Of a stretch of 14,969 nt of DNA, positions 6,297 through 14,200 are shown piece after piece. Source of the stretch: QALR01 sp045124015. GTDB lineage: Bacteria > Bacillota > Clostridia > Oscillospirales > CAG-272. Under the pieces are notes generated by a model. The model worked only from the letters and a program-made list of their open reading frames with translations. It was not told the origin of the DNA and searched no databases. The number at the start of each line of letters is the position of its first letter. The stretch's first letter is position 1. Location: positions 1-14,969 of the forward strand of contig JBGVLA010000076.1 of assembly GCA_045124015.1 (NCBI GenBank), given 5' to 3'. A program made the position numbers and the translations under genes.

Positions 6297-8273
6297 ATGG
6301 ATTTTTTGAAGAATCATAAAAAATTTGATCTATTCTATGAAAAAAAGAGCATTTGGGACTCGGAAACGACCTGTGAGATATGCGAAAACGAAAAGGAACT
6401 CATTTCCGTATATACCGTGGAAGATCGGCTGAAGATTACGAATATCGCAAGAAAATATGAAAAGTTCGGCGCGTATTCGTGGGTCAATCATTTTGAAAAT
6501 AACGAAGCCGAGCCGACGGCGGTCATCTCCGAGCTTTGGGACGCGGTCTTTTCTTTTCCCGTCGCAGATGACCCAAATCCGAAAAGGCAGGCGTATATCC
6601 CCGACAGGGAAACCGAGGTCATTTTTCACGCGCCCTTTGGCTCGAATCTTTCCGTCAAGGAGTTTTACGTCAATACCGACCATCTCGAAAAATGGTTTCC
6701 GAGCCGTTATCACCTTGAAAAGGGCAAGACCTATGAATATACCGCCTCGGGCGGTCGTCCGAGCGACGAACGTGCACCGTTTTTCCATCTTCGGCAGGGC
6801 GATCGCGGCATCATCTTTGCGATCGGCTGGACGGGGCAGTGGCGTTGTTCTGTTACGAGAGGGGAACATGAGGTTACGATCCGCGTTAAGATAGAGGATA
6901 CCCATTTTCGCTTGCTTCCCAAGGAGTCGATACGGACGTCCTCGATTTTGATCATGCCCTACGAGGGAGAAGCCATCGATGCGCAAAACCGATGGAGAAG
7001 GCTCATAAGGGAGGAATTTTCTCCGCTTGGGAAGGGCGAACGATCTGAAAATGCGCCGTTTTCCATGCAGATCTGGGGCGGTATGCCGTCCGAGATCATG
7101 ATCAAGCGCGCCCAAACTGCAAAAAAACAGAACTTGCCCGTGGAATATTTCTGGGTCGATGCAGGTTGGTATGGGATGTATACCGAAAAATGTATCGATG
7201 AATTTGAAGGAAAGTGGGGCAGTTATACGGGCGATTGGCGTGTCAATCCCCATATCCACCCGAACGGCATGAAGGACGTTGTCCGTGAGGTGGAAAGCCT
7301 TGGCATGAAATTTCTTCTTTGGTTTGAGCCGGAGCGCGTCATGAAAGATACGCCGATCGTGCGTGAGCATCCCGAGTATTTTCTTGACCCGGTGGATGAA
7401 AGAGGAGAACATAAGCTGCTTGACCTCGGCAATCCCGAGGCTTGGCAGTATTGCTATGATATGCTCGCAAAGCTCATTGAAGAATTGCATATTTCCTGTT
7501 ATAGACAGGATTTCAATATGTCGCCGCTTTCCTTCTGGCGAAAGCAAGATACGCAGGACCGACGAGGAATCACAGAGATCAAGCATATCATGGGGCTTTA
7601 TCGCCTTTGGGATGCGCTTCTTGCGCGCTTTCCGCATCTTATCATCGATAACTGCGCCTCGGGCGGCAAGCGTATCGATATCGAAACGCTCCGCAGAAGC
7701 GTTCCGCTTTGGCGAAGCGACCGTATGTGTCAGGCGAATTATCCTGAGATCATCACACAAACGCATAATATGACCTATAGCGCGTGGATGCCGTATTCCG
7801 GCACGAGCACGGGCAGACATTTTGATTCTTACCGTATCCGCAGTGCTTACGCAGGCGGTATGACACTTAACTATTCGTATACGGAATATACGCCTTTTGG
7901 TGAGGATGCCGAGGAGATGGTGGAGATCCGCAGATATTGCGAGGAATATCTGCGCGTTCGTCCGTATTTTGCGGAGGATATGTATCCGCTGACGATCCCT
8001 TCCGATGCAACGGACGTTTGGAGCGCGGTGCAGTTTGACCGTCCCTCGGAGAAAGACGGCATTTTGCAGGTGTTCCGCCGTGAACATGCTCCCTATGAAA
8101 CGGCGAATTATACGCTTGGCGGTATCGCAAGGGACGATACGTATACGTTCATCGATGCCGATACGGGAGAAGGTGTTACCGTTTCTGGAAAAGAGCTTGC
8201 CGAAAAGGGTCTTACCATCTCGATCAAAGAAAAACGCTGCGCAAAGCTTTATTTTTATAAACATGAAACCTGA
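6297..8273 (+). CDS. GH36-family glycosidase, probable alpha-galactosidase
   Basis: A 658-residue cytoplasmic protein of clan GH-D, family GH36. An N-terminal beta domain (about 1-250) is followed by a TIM barrel opening with FSMQIWGG and carrying FWVDAGW (D288), LLWFEPERV (E344), CYRQDFN with likely nucleophile D405, DNCASGGKRID (451-461) and PLWRSD with likely acid/base D475. The 70-residue gap between D405 and D475 fits known GH36 pairs. A C-terminal beta domain ends the protein. The RQDFN motif differs from the classic KWDMNR, which marks a divergent subgroup, so the sugar may not be alpha-galactose. There is no signal peptide and no adjacent transporter. AAGGAG seven bases before ATG 6297 fixes the start; the in-frame TTG at 6291 is too close to it. 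Confidence 0.85.
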   Translation: MDFLKNHKKFDLFYEKKSIWDSETTCEICENEKELISVYTVEDRLKITNIARKYEKFGAYSWVNHFENNEAEPTAVISELWDAVFSFPVADDPNPKRQAYIPDRETEVIFHAPFGSNLSVKEFYVNTDHLEKWFPSRYHLEKGKTYEYTASGGRPSDERAPFFHLRQGDRGIIFAIGWTGQWRCSVTRGEHEVTIRVKIEDTHFRLLPKESIRTSSILIMPYEGEAIDAQNRWRRLIREEFSPLGKGERSENAPFSMQIWGGMPSEIMIKRAQTAKKQNLPVEYFWVDAGWYGMYTEKCIDEFEGKWGSYTGDWRVNPHIHPNGMKDVVREVESLGMKFLLWFEPERVMKDTPIVREHPEYFLDPVDERGEHKLLDLGNPEAWQYCYDMLAKLIEELHISCYRQDFNMSPLSFWRKQDTQDRRGITEIKHIMGLYRLWDALLARFPHLIIDNCASGGKRIDIETLRRSVPLWRSDRMCQANYPEIITQTHNMTYSAWMPYSGTSTGRHFDSYRIRSAYAGGMTLNYSYTEYTPFGEDAEEMVEIRRYCEEYLRVRPYFAEDMYPLTIPSDATDVWSAVQFDRPSEKDGILQVFRREHAPYETANYTLGGIARDDTYTFIDADTGEGVTVSGKELAEKGLTISIKEKRCAKLYFYKHET

Positions 8274-8279
8274 GAAAAC

Positions 8280-8303
8280 ATCCCGTCGGTACGCCGACGG
8301 GAT
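8280..8303 (+). terminator. Hairpin after the glycosidase gene, probable terminator
   Basis: Ten-pair perfect stem ATCCCGTCGG / CCGACGGGAT with loop TACG, seven bases after the stop codon. The following plus-strand sequence (CGTTATATAAT) lacks a solid T run, so termination may be incomplete. Confidence 0.6.
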
Positions 8304-8349
8304 CGTTATATAATAAAAATGAAGAAAAGTTTAAGATTTTGCAAAATTC

Positions 8350-8378
8350 TTGCAAGCGTGAAATATCTATGATATACT
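8350..8378 (+). promoter_or_regulatory. Promoter of the small-membrane-protein operon
   Basis: -35 TTGCAA (8350-8355), 17-base spacer, -10 TATACT (8373-8378). The leader to the first small gene is about 33 bases. It shows that the short gene at 8418 starts its own transcript. Confidence 0.75.
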
Positions 8379-8417
8379 AAATCATATAAAACAAGAGTTC
8401 ACGAAAGAGGTGTTTTT

Positions 8418-8498
8418 ATGGTTGCAACTTGGGCGATAGGCGCAGGCTTGGTTTTGTTTTTCGTCGTTCTTTTTGTGATTGCGAGAGCTCGTGGATGA
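8418..8498 (+). CDS. 26-residue single-helix membrane peptide
   Basis: A 26-codon gene with ribosome binding site AGAGG seven bases before the ATG and a good promoter upstream. The product is almost all transmembrane helix: MVAT, a hydrophobic stretch over residues 5-21 (IGAGLVLFFVVLFVIA), and a basic end, RARG, which predicts an N-out, C-in single span. No cysteine or enzyme motif is present. The stop lies 14 bases before the next start. It is first in a four-gene operon with two other small membrane proteins and an anchored PstS-like protein. Such genes are often missed by gene finders. Its function is unknown; it could be a subunit or regulator of the membrane complex formed by its neighbours. 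Confidence 0.65.
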   Translation: MVATWAIGAGLVLFFVVLFVIARARG

Positions 8499-8512
8499 AA
8501 GGAGATTTGGAT

Positions 8513-8827
8513 ATGAATAAAATTTTGAAGGGATTTTTGATCGCGCTTGGAGCGATCGCCGCATTTGTTCTTCTCTGCGTGGGGCTTTACAGCATCGGCT
8601 TTTTGGATCTGTTTATCTTTTTTATCTTGCCGGGCGTATTGATCCTCGTCAGCGTGGGCTGTCTGCTTTGGAATATTCTCAAGGCGGTCGAGATGAAAAA
8701 GCAGGGTATGCCCGTTCCGCAAACGAAAAAGGTCATGATCATCGTCTGCTCTGTTGTTTTGGCAACGGTGATTCTTGCCATTATCGCGCTCATTGTCGTT
8801 TTTGCGATGGCGATCGCGTTTATGTGA
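8513..8827 (+). CDS. 104-residue three-helix membrane protein, unknown function
   Basis: Hydrophobic protein with three predicted membrane segments at about residues 5-27, 31-55 and 73-101, and one charged loop (residues 56-75, KAVEMKKQGMPVPQTKK) between helices 2 and 3. The start at 8513 is chosen because AAAGGAG lies eight bases upstream; the in-frame ATG at 8495 overlaps that ribosome binding site and the upstream stop codon. It sits second in the operon, 14 bases after the 26-residue peptide and nine bases before the 45-residue protein. No family is recognised. Its place beside a PstS-like protein might suggest a membrane partner for that protein, but it is too small to be a PstC/PstA-type permease and no ATPase gene is nearby. 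Confidence 0.8.
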   Translation: MNKILKGFLIALGAIAAFVLLCVGLYSIGFLDLFIFFILPGVLILVSVGCLLWNILKAVEMKKQGMPVPQTKKVMIIVCSVVLATVILAIIALIVVFAMAIAFM

Positions 8828-8836
8828 GGTGAGATC

Positions 8837-8974
8837 ATGTCGGATAAGATCTTTTACCGTGTGCTTGCCGTGGTGCTGGCGGTCTGTGTTTTGTTTACGG
8901 CAGGCATGGTCGGATATACCGTCTATGCACATAGAAATTGTTCCATCATCGGCTATATCGCAAATGAGAAATGA
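8837..8974 (+). CDS. 45-residue single-helix membrane protein, unknown function
   Basis: Short gene with ribosome binding site GAGG just after the previous stop codon, seven bases before the ATG. The product starts MSDKIFYR, then has one hydrophobic helix (about residues 8-30, rich in V, L and A) and a short tail containing H32, R33 and C35. With basic residues on both sides, topology is uncertain. The stop codon at 8972-8974 overlaps the ribosome binding site of the PstS-like gene, whose start follows eight bases later, so the two are likely translationally coupled. No homologous family is recognised. The consistent ribosome binding site, tight spacing and membrane character shared with its neighbours argue that it is a real gene. 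Confidence 0.7.
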   Translation: MSDKIFYRVLAVVLAVCVLFTAGMVGYTVYAHRNCSIIGYIANEK

Positions 8975-8982
8975 GGTGCGAT

Positions 8983-9939
8983 ATGAAGAAACTGCATAAA
9001 CAGATATTGGCTCTTGTTTCGGTCGTTTTGGTGTTCGCGCTTTTGAATCTGTCGATATACAATGTGTTCACCTATCGCGTGATCCACCGTTATGGGGATG
9101 AGATGCAAGCGAAATCCATCACGCTTGGCGAATATTTGCCGTTTGATGAAGATTCTAAGATCGTCAAGCTGGATTCCGATTTCAAGCTGACCGAAAATCT
9201 GCCCGTCATCGACGGTGCGGCGGCGCTCTATCCCATTTTTTCCGCGTTTGTGAACGCCGTCTATCCCGAGGATTCCGTAAGCTTTAACGGTACGGATTTC
9301 ACAGAGGACAGCGCGCTTCAATATCACAATACGCGCGGCGCATACAAGGGCATCGTGGATGGCGATATCGATATTGCCATTTGTGTTTCTCCGTCGGCAG
9401 AACAGCTTGCCTACGCCGAGGAAAACGGCGCGGAGCTTCGCTTCGTTCCCATCGGCAGAGAGGCGTTCGTTTTTCTTGTCAACAAAAAGAATCCCGTGGA
9501 TTCTCTCACCTGTGATGAGGTTCGCGGTATTTATGCAGGGGAATATACGAATTGGAGCGAGCTTGGCGGAGAACATAAGCGCATCGGTGTTTTGACGAGA
9601 AACGCGGGCAGCGGAAGCCAATCCGCGCTTGTGAATTTCATGGGTGATACCCCGATCAAAAAGGATTACGATACCTTTCTCGGCAGCGCCATCGGATTTT
9701 CGTTCCGCTTTTACGTGGAGGGCATCGTTGAGGACGGCAACGTGAAGATGCTTTCGCTTGACGGCGTTTATCCCGACCGCGAGAACATCAAAAACGGCAC
9801 GTATCCCATTGTGAATGAGATTTACGCCGTATATCGCGCCGATAATGAGAACCCGAACGTGGAAGCCTTTATCGATTGGATGCTCTCCGAGGAGGGGCAA
9901 AGCATCGTCGAAGGCACGGGATACACAGGGGTCGAATAA
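8983..9939 (+). CDS. Membrane-anchored PstS-like phosphate-binding-type protein
   Basis: A 318-residue extracytoplasmic binding protein of the PstS/PBP-like superfamily. Residues 1-6 are basic and 8-29 form one hydrophobic helix with no lipobox cysteine and no clear cleavage site, so it is probably held by an uncleaved N-terminal anchor. The binding domain starts near residue 70. It shows DGAAALYP (77-84), GDIDIAICVSPS, PIGREAFVFLVNKKNPV, and R206-x-x-x-S-G-S212, which matches the anion-binding RxxxSGT loop of PstS. The first loop has alanines where related proteins normally have Ser/Thr, so ligand affinity may differ. The start at 8983 is fixed by GAGG six bases upstream; the in-frame ATG at 8971 overlaps the previous stop. 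It is last in the operon, with no permease or ATPase nearby, so a sensing or scaffold role is as likely as transport. Confidence 0.8.
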   Translation: MKKLHKQILALVSVVLVFALLNLSIYNVFTYRVIHRYGDEMQAKSITLGEYLPFDEDSKIVKLDSDFKLTENLPVIDGAAALYPIFSAFVNAVYPEDSVSFNGTDFTEDSALQYHNTRGAYKGIVDGDIDIAICVSPSAEQLAYAEENGAELRFVPIGREAFVFLVNKKNPVDSLTCDEVRGIYAGEYTNWSELGGEHKRIGVLTRNAGSGSQSALVNFMGDTPIKKDYDTFLGSAIGFSFRFYVEGIVEDGNVKMLSLDGVYPDRENIKNGTYPIVNEIYAVYRADNENPNVEAFIDWMLSEEGQSIVEGTGYTGVE

Positions 9940-9940
9940 C

Positions 9941-9970
9941 AAAAAACTCTCACTGCGGTGAGAGTTTTTT
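9941..9970. terminator. Bidirectional terminator between convergent genes
   Basis: Thirteen-pair perfect stem AAAAAACTCTCAC / GTGAGAGTTTTTT with loop TGCG. Six T residues end the stem on either strand, so it can serve both the PstS-like operon (plus) and the XRE regulator (minus, whose stop is at 10037). Confidence 0.92.
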
Positions 9971-10036
9971 CGTTATGCAGAGAAGAGAGAAAAGAGAAAA
10001 GTGAAGAGGAAAGGTACAAAAGCTGTGCTTTTGATA

Positions 10037-10963
10037 TTATTGGATTTTCTTCTTTTCTTTTATGATATGCAAAAGATAATAAAACGAGGGAACGAGGCAA
10101 GCGGTGAATCCCACGATGAAAGCAATGTCGATGAGGATCTCTGCAAGGTCGAGGCAAAATATTTCAAATGCAGGTATTTGAGGGTGATGATAATAGGGTT
10201 CGCCGTTTACATACGTGGGATCGTATACGGGATCTCCAAGCGGCTCGTGAGTGAGGATGTCGATCCTGGCTCTATGCCAGCCCCAGCGTGCGAATGCATG
10301 AAATGGGGGAATAATCAATGCCGCGATGGCAAGCGGAAGACTTTTCTTCGTGGCAAACTGAAAATCGTATGTGCGATAGATACGGACGGTCGCGGCGATG
10401 AGCGCTATCAAAGTCATCATCAAAAGAAGAGATATGATGGCTTGCAAAGGGGAATTTGCCCAATAATAGGCGTTGAAGCTGATGCCCCATCGAACGGATG
10501 CGCTGACGAATAGGTAGCAGTTGATGTAAAAGAACCACGCCCAAACGCACCAAAGCGCGGTATGCTTCGTTTTCCTGAAACAGACGACGGCGGAAATGAC
10601 GCAGGGAATGGCAAAAATGACGGCGGATAGGAGATCGGTCAAAAAGAAAAGTATGATCGCGGGAATCAGAAAGAGTGCGCCGATGATGGGTTTTATGATG
10701 CTTTTCGGTTCGGGCTTGACGTAGACGTATTGCACGTCGGGCTTGGGCGGGTCTTCCTCCTGCTTTTCGTCGGAAACAAACTCGTCAAGCGTAACACCGA
10801 AGATCTCGCAAAGCTTTACGAGCTTTGGCAGTTCGGGAAATGCCGCACCTGTTTCCCATTTGGAGATCGATTGGCGCGAAACGTCGAGCTTCTCGGCAAG
10901 CTCAAGCTGAGAAAGTCCGCATTTCGTTCGATATAAATAAATTTGTTCGCTGATATTTTTCAT
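10037..10963 (-). CDS. XRE-family HTH regulator with multi-span membrane domain
   Basis: A 308-residue protein that joins a DNA-binding domain to a membrane domain. Residues 4-62 are a Cro/C1-type helix-turn-helix (MKNISEQIYLYRTKCGLSQL, then LAEKLDVSRQSISKWETG). A charged, proline-rich linker (66-88) follows, then about six predicted membrane segments near 89-108, 111-129, 136-155, 173-194, 208-222 and 272-297, with an extracytoplasmic-looking loop rich in Tyr, Pro and His (230-265). The C-terminus is basic. AAGGAGG lies six bases before the ATG. The gene is divergent from the 1209-residue surface protein, and a promoter and GCAACC repeats lie between them. By analogy with other membrane-bound XRE proteins it may regulate itself and its neighbour in response to an envelope signal; the signal is unknown. 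Confidence 0.88.
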   Translation of the reverse strand: MKNISEQIYLYRTKCGLSQLELAEKLDVSRQSISKWETGAAFPELPKLVKLCEIFGVTLDEFVSDEKQEEDPPKPDVQYVYVKPEPKSIIKPIIGALFLIPAIILFFLTDLLSAVIFAIPCVISAVVCFRKTKHTALWCVWAWFFYINCYLFVSASVRWGISFNAYYWANSPLQAIISLLLMMTLIALIAATVRIYRTYDFQFATKKSLPLAIAALIIPPFHAFARWGWHRARIDILTHEPLGDPVYDPTYVNGEPYYHHPQIPAFEIFCLDLAEILIDIAFIVGFTACLVPSFYYLLHIIKEKKKIQ

Positions 10964-10986
10964 AAAATACCTCCTTCGTTGGTTTC

Positions 10987-11015
10987 ATGATAGCATATTT
11001 GCGCGAAAAAGACAA
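10987..11015 (-). promoter_or_regulatory. Promoter of the XRE regulator gene
   Basis: Minus strand: -35 TTGTCT (11015-11010), 17-base spacer, -10 TATCAT (10992-10987). The leader to the ATG is about 17-20 bases. Confidence 0.7.
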
Positions 11016-11028
11016 CCTCCTTTCGTTT

Positions 11029-11051
11029 GCAACCGCGCAACCATAGGTTGC
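11029..11051. repeat. GCAACC repeats, candidate operator
   Basis: GCAACC occurs at 11029-11034 and 11037-11042, and inverted as GGTTGC at 11046-11051. The last two form a dyad with three-base centre ATA. The cluster lies 14 bases upstream of the XRE gene -35 box, in the 321-base intergenic region shared with the surface-protein gene. This is a plausible binding site for the XRE protein. Confidence 0.45.
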
Positions 11052-11194
11052 AATGGCGTGGATCGTCGGTATTGGAAGCGAAACGGGTAGGAATTTCTTG
11101 ATGAATGGCATGACATATACGGATTGTGCTTTCGCGCCAATCTTTGCGGCAAAGAAAGTCAAAATATAAAATTTTTCCATTCTTGCGAAAGAAC
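11052..11194. other. Rest of the divergent intergenic region
   Basis: No gene with a ribosome binding site was found here. The one visible structure is a 15-base odd palindrome, TCTTTGCGGCAAAGA (11141-11155), with seven-base arms around a single G. It lies about 40 bases upstream of the surface-protein promoter and could be a second regulatory site. Confidence 0.4.
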
Positions 11195-11222
11195 TTGACA
11201 AAAAAGGGAAAATCGGTATAAT
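11195..11222 (+). promoter_or_regulatory. Promoter of the surface-protein gene
   Basis: Consensus -35 TTGACA (11195-11200), 16-base spacer, consensus -10 TATAAT (11217-11222). Both boxes are perfect, so this is probably a strong promoter. The leader is about 56 bases and the ribosome binding site is AAAGGA, six bases before the ATG. Confidence 0.9.
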
Positions 11223-11284
11223 ATACATAAGCATATCTTGAGAAAGTATGTTTTGGAAATAACATCTCCTCGAAAGGAATCTAT

Positions 11285-14200
11285 ATGGCAAAAAAACATT
11301 TGAACAAGAAGCTCGTGTCGGGTCTTATGGCGGCAATGATGCTTTCTTCTACGGTTCCGCTTTCTGCGTTGGCGGCAGATTCTACGATCGATTATACGAT
11401 CACGGAGCTTTATACCGCTCCCGTTTCTACTCGCGCCGCAGGAACATCACTCGACTTTTCGTATGCAGGCGCTTCCGCTGTTCGTTCTGTCGATATTTCT
11501 GAAATTATCAGAATGGCGACAGGAGAGAGCATCAGTTCGCAGGAAGCGTCATATCTTGCTTCTGAAGGCATCACGATGCGTTATGATGAAACGCTCTCTT
11601 CGAGCCTCGTTTCCGTTTCTGTGAGCGGAGAGTCCTCGATCACATTCACTGCAGGCGTAAATTCTTACCAGGCATATAATGGCGCAAACGTCCGTTGGAT
11701 CCCCGTTTCTGTTACGATCGACGGAAAAACAGAAAACTTCGTTTCTTCTCCCAAGGGATATACGGCTTCCTTCTCGGGTCTTACCAAGGACACCGTTTAT
11801 ACCGCTACGTTTACGTATCAGACGACCATTTCGGTCAGCTCGTATGCTTTGACCTCTGTGGTGAACTATGCCTATAACAATGCGCAATCCGCGATCGCGG
11901 CAGAAGCGCAGTATGAACAGGCAAAAATTGAATATGACAACGCATTGATCGCTTATCAGGAGGCGCTCAAGGGATATGAAACACAGTATGCGGAATATCA
12001 GAAGCATCAAGACGTGCTTGCGACATACAATGCCGCGCTTGCCGCATACAATGCTTATATCAAAAAGGTAACCGCTTATGAAGAATCGATGAAGATCTAC
12101 AATAATTATCTCAGCGATCTTGCGACCTATGATGAACGATGCGCAGCTTATGAAGCAGAGGTTGCGGCGCTTCCTGAAAAGCAGGCGCAATATGAAAAAT
12201 ACCTTGAATATCTTGCGGCGGTTCAGAGTGCAACAAATCAGCTGGCTGTTTTAGATAGCTGCTTTATTGCAGACTCTGCGGGACGCACGATGTACGCGAC
12301 CTTGATGGGCGATACGGTAGATGCCGTTCTTGCTAATCGCGATGAGCTTGTCAATTACGGTGGCGTCAGTGTGCACGACATCAACAATGCCGGCGATGCG
12401 ACAACATCGCTCAGAGGCTTGCTTCAGAGTTATAGAGCTTGTTCCTCTGCGGATGCTAAGCTTACCTGGTATCAGACAAACTATTCCTCTTTGAAGAGCA
12501 ACTTCATTTCTCTTTACAGCAGCTTGGAGAATTTGGGGAAGAACAGAGCGGTTGCGATCTATCTCTCGAATAACGGCAAGTTTGAACGTTACTGCCAATT
12601 CGTTTGCCAGCTTTATGTTATCAGCACGGGTCTTGACGACTCCACGACCTTTAACGTGGGCTATACCTATAATGGTCATGCGCTTGTCGATTTGATCGAA
12701 TCCTGTCAGCTGATCAACGATACAAACTCCTATGCGCCGGGCGCGGTAACGCTTCCCGAAAAGATGGATCCTGTTGAAAAACCGGTCGTTCCGATAGCTC
12801 CCAAAAAACCCACTGCGGTATCCGAGCCCGTGAAGACATGGACCGAGGATCTTGAACATCCCGGCGAAGCTCCCACGTCGATAACGATGCCCAAAAAGCC
12901 GGTGCTTTCTGATTTCACAACAGGTGCTCCTCAAATGCCGCAGATTTCCACACAGCTTCGTGCTGTGGTCGATCTTGTTCGCTCCGGTGCGCTTACGCAT
13001 AGAACAGGCTCTGTTCAGGACGTTTCGCTTACACGCACAGCCACCTTCTCGACAACGACCTCGATCTCCAGTATGCCTGTTGTAACCTTCTATGATTATG
13101 ACGGCAAGACGGTCTTGTATACCGCGCAGGTCGAAAGAGGCGGCAATGCTGTTTACGCCGGCGCAACACCGACACGCGAGTCGGATGTGCAATATAGCTA
13201 CGTCTTTTCCGGATGGACGGATGCAAACGGTAATCCTGCGGGTATGTCCGGCATTACGGCGAATACGCAATTTTATGCCAAGTATACGCAAAAGCTCAAC
13301 GAATATACGATCACTTGGGACGTTGCAGGTGAGCGCGTAAAGCAAACCTATAAATACGGCGAAACGCCTGTTTACCAAGGAAAGCTTTCTTATCATGACG
13401 GTGCATATCAGTATGTATTTACCGGCTGGTCTCCTTCCATCTCCAAGGTAACGGGCGATGCGGAATACGTTGCACAGTATACCATGAGCAAGCTTGAAAA
13501 TTTGACATACGGCGTAACCTTTGAGGTTCGCGGTAAAACGTATTATCGAACCTATAAATACGGCGAAATGCCTGTCTTCAATGAATTTGAAACGGATTAC
13601 GTTGCAGGCGGTTATCGCTATGTATTTACGGGATGGTCTCCTGAGCTTGAGGCTGTTACGGACGATGCCAAATACGTTGCAAATTTCGAAAAGATGTTCT
13701 TGATCCCTGCGGGTGAAAACGGTGAAAAGAGTGCGGATATGACCGTTACCCAAACGACACACACCGTTACGACCGATGAATGCATGGTCAACGCATCCTA
13801 TGCGGTGAAGGAAGCGCTTGCGGCAGGCACACAGCTTGTGCTTGAGCTTGGCGGTGCAACCGTAACCTTTGATAATGATACGCTTCAGCAACTTTCCGAT
13901 GCGGTATTCTTCCGCTTGATGCCTTCCGGTGCGAGCCGTACTCGCTCGGCGCTTCTGAGTGCACCTGCATGGGAGCTTGCTATCACCAACGCAAAGGGCG
14001 AACCGATCACATTCGATTCCGAGATCCTTTTGGAGCTTCCGATCGCTAAAGACGCTCAAAACGGCGGAAGATTGAATGCTTATGTAAACGATACTGCGGT
14101 TGCGATGTCTCTTCAGGATGAGGTTGCATATCTCCGTGTCTCGGAAACGGGACTTATCACATTCCGCCCTTATTATTCCATTGAAGTTATGACAGACGGC

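Noticed and set aside
6330..8264. 644-codon open frame opposite the GH36 gene
   Set aside because: Fully covered by a gene with catalytic motifs; no independent start signals or domain.
8280..8313. Strong rho-independent terminator after the glycosidase gene
   Set aside because: The stem is perfect but the plus-strand sequence after it lacks a T run, so only a probable terminator is annotated.
9971..10036. Possible small gene or regulatory element in the purine-rich stretch between the terminator and the XRE gene stop
   Set aside because: The GA-rich run contains no start codon with a ribosome binding site and no stable hairpin; it is simply low-complexity spacer.
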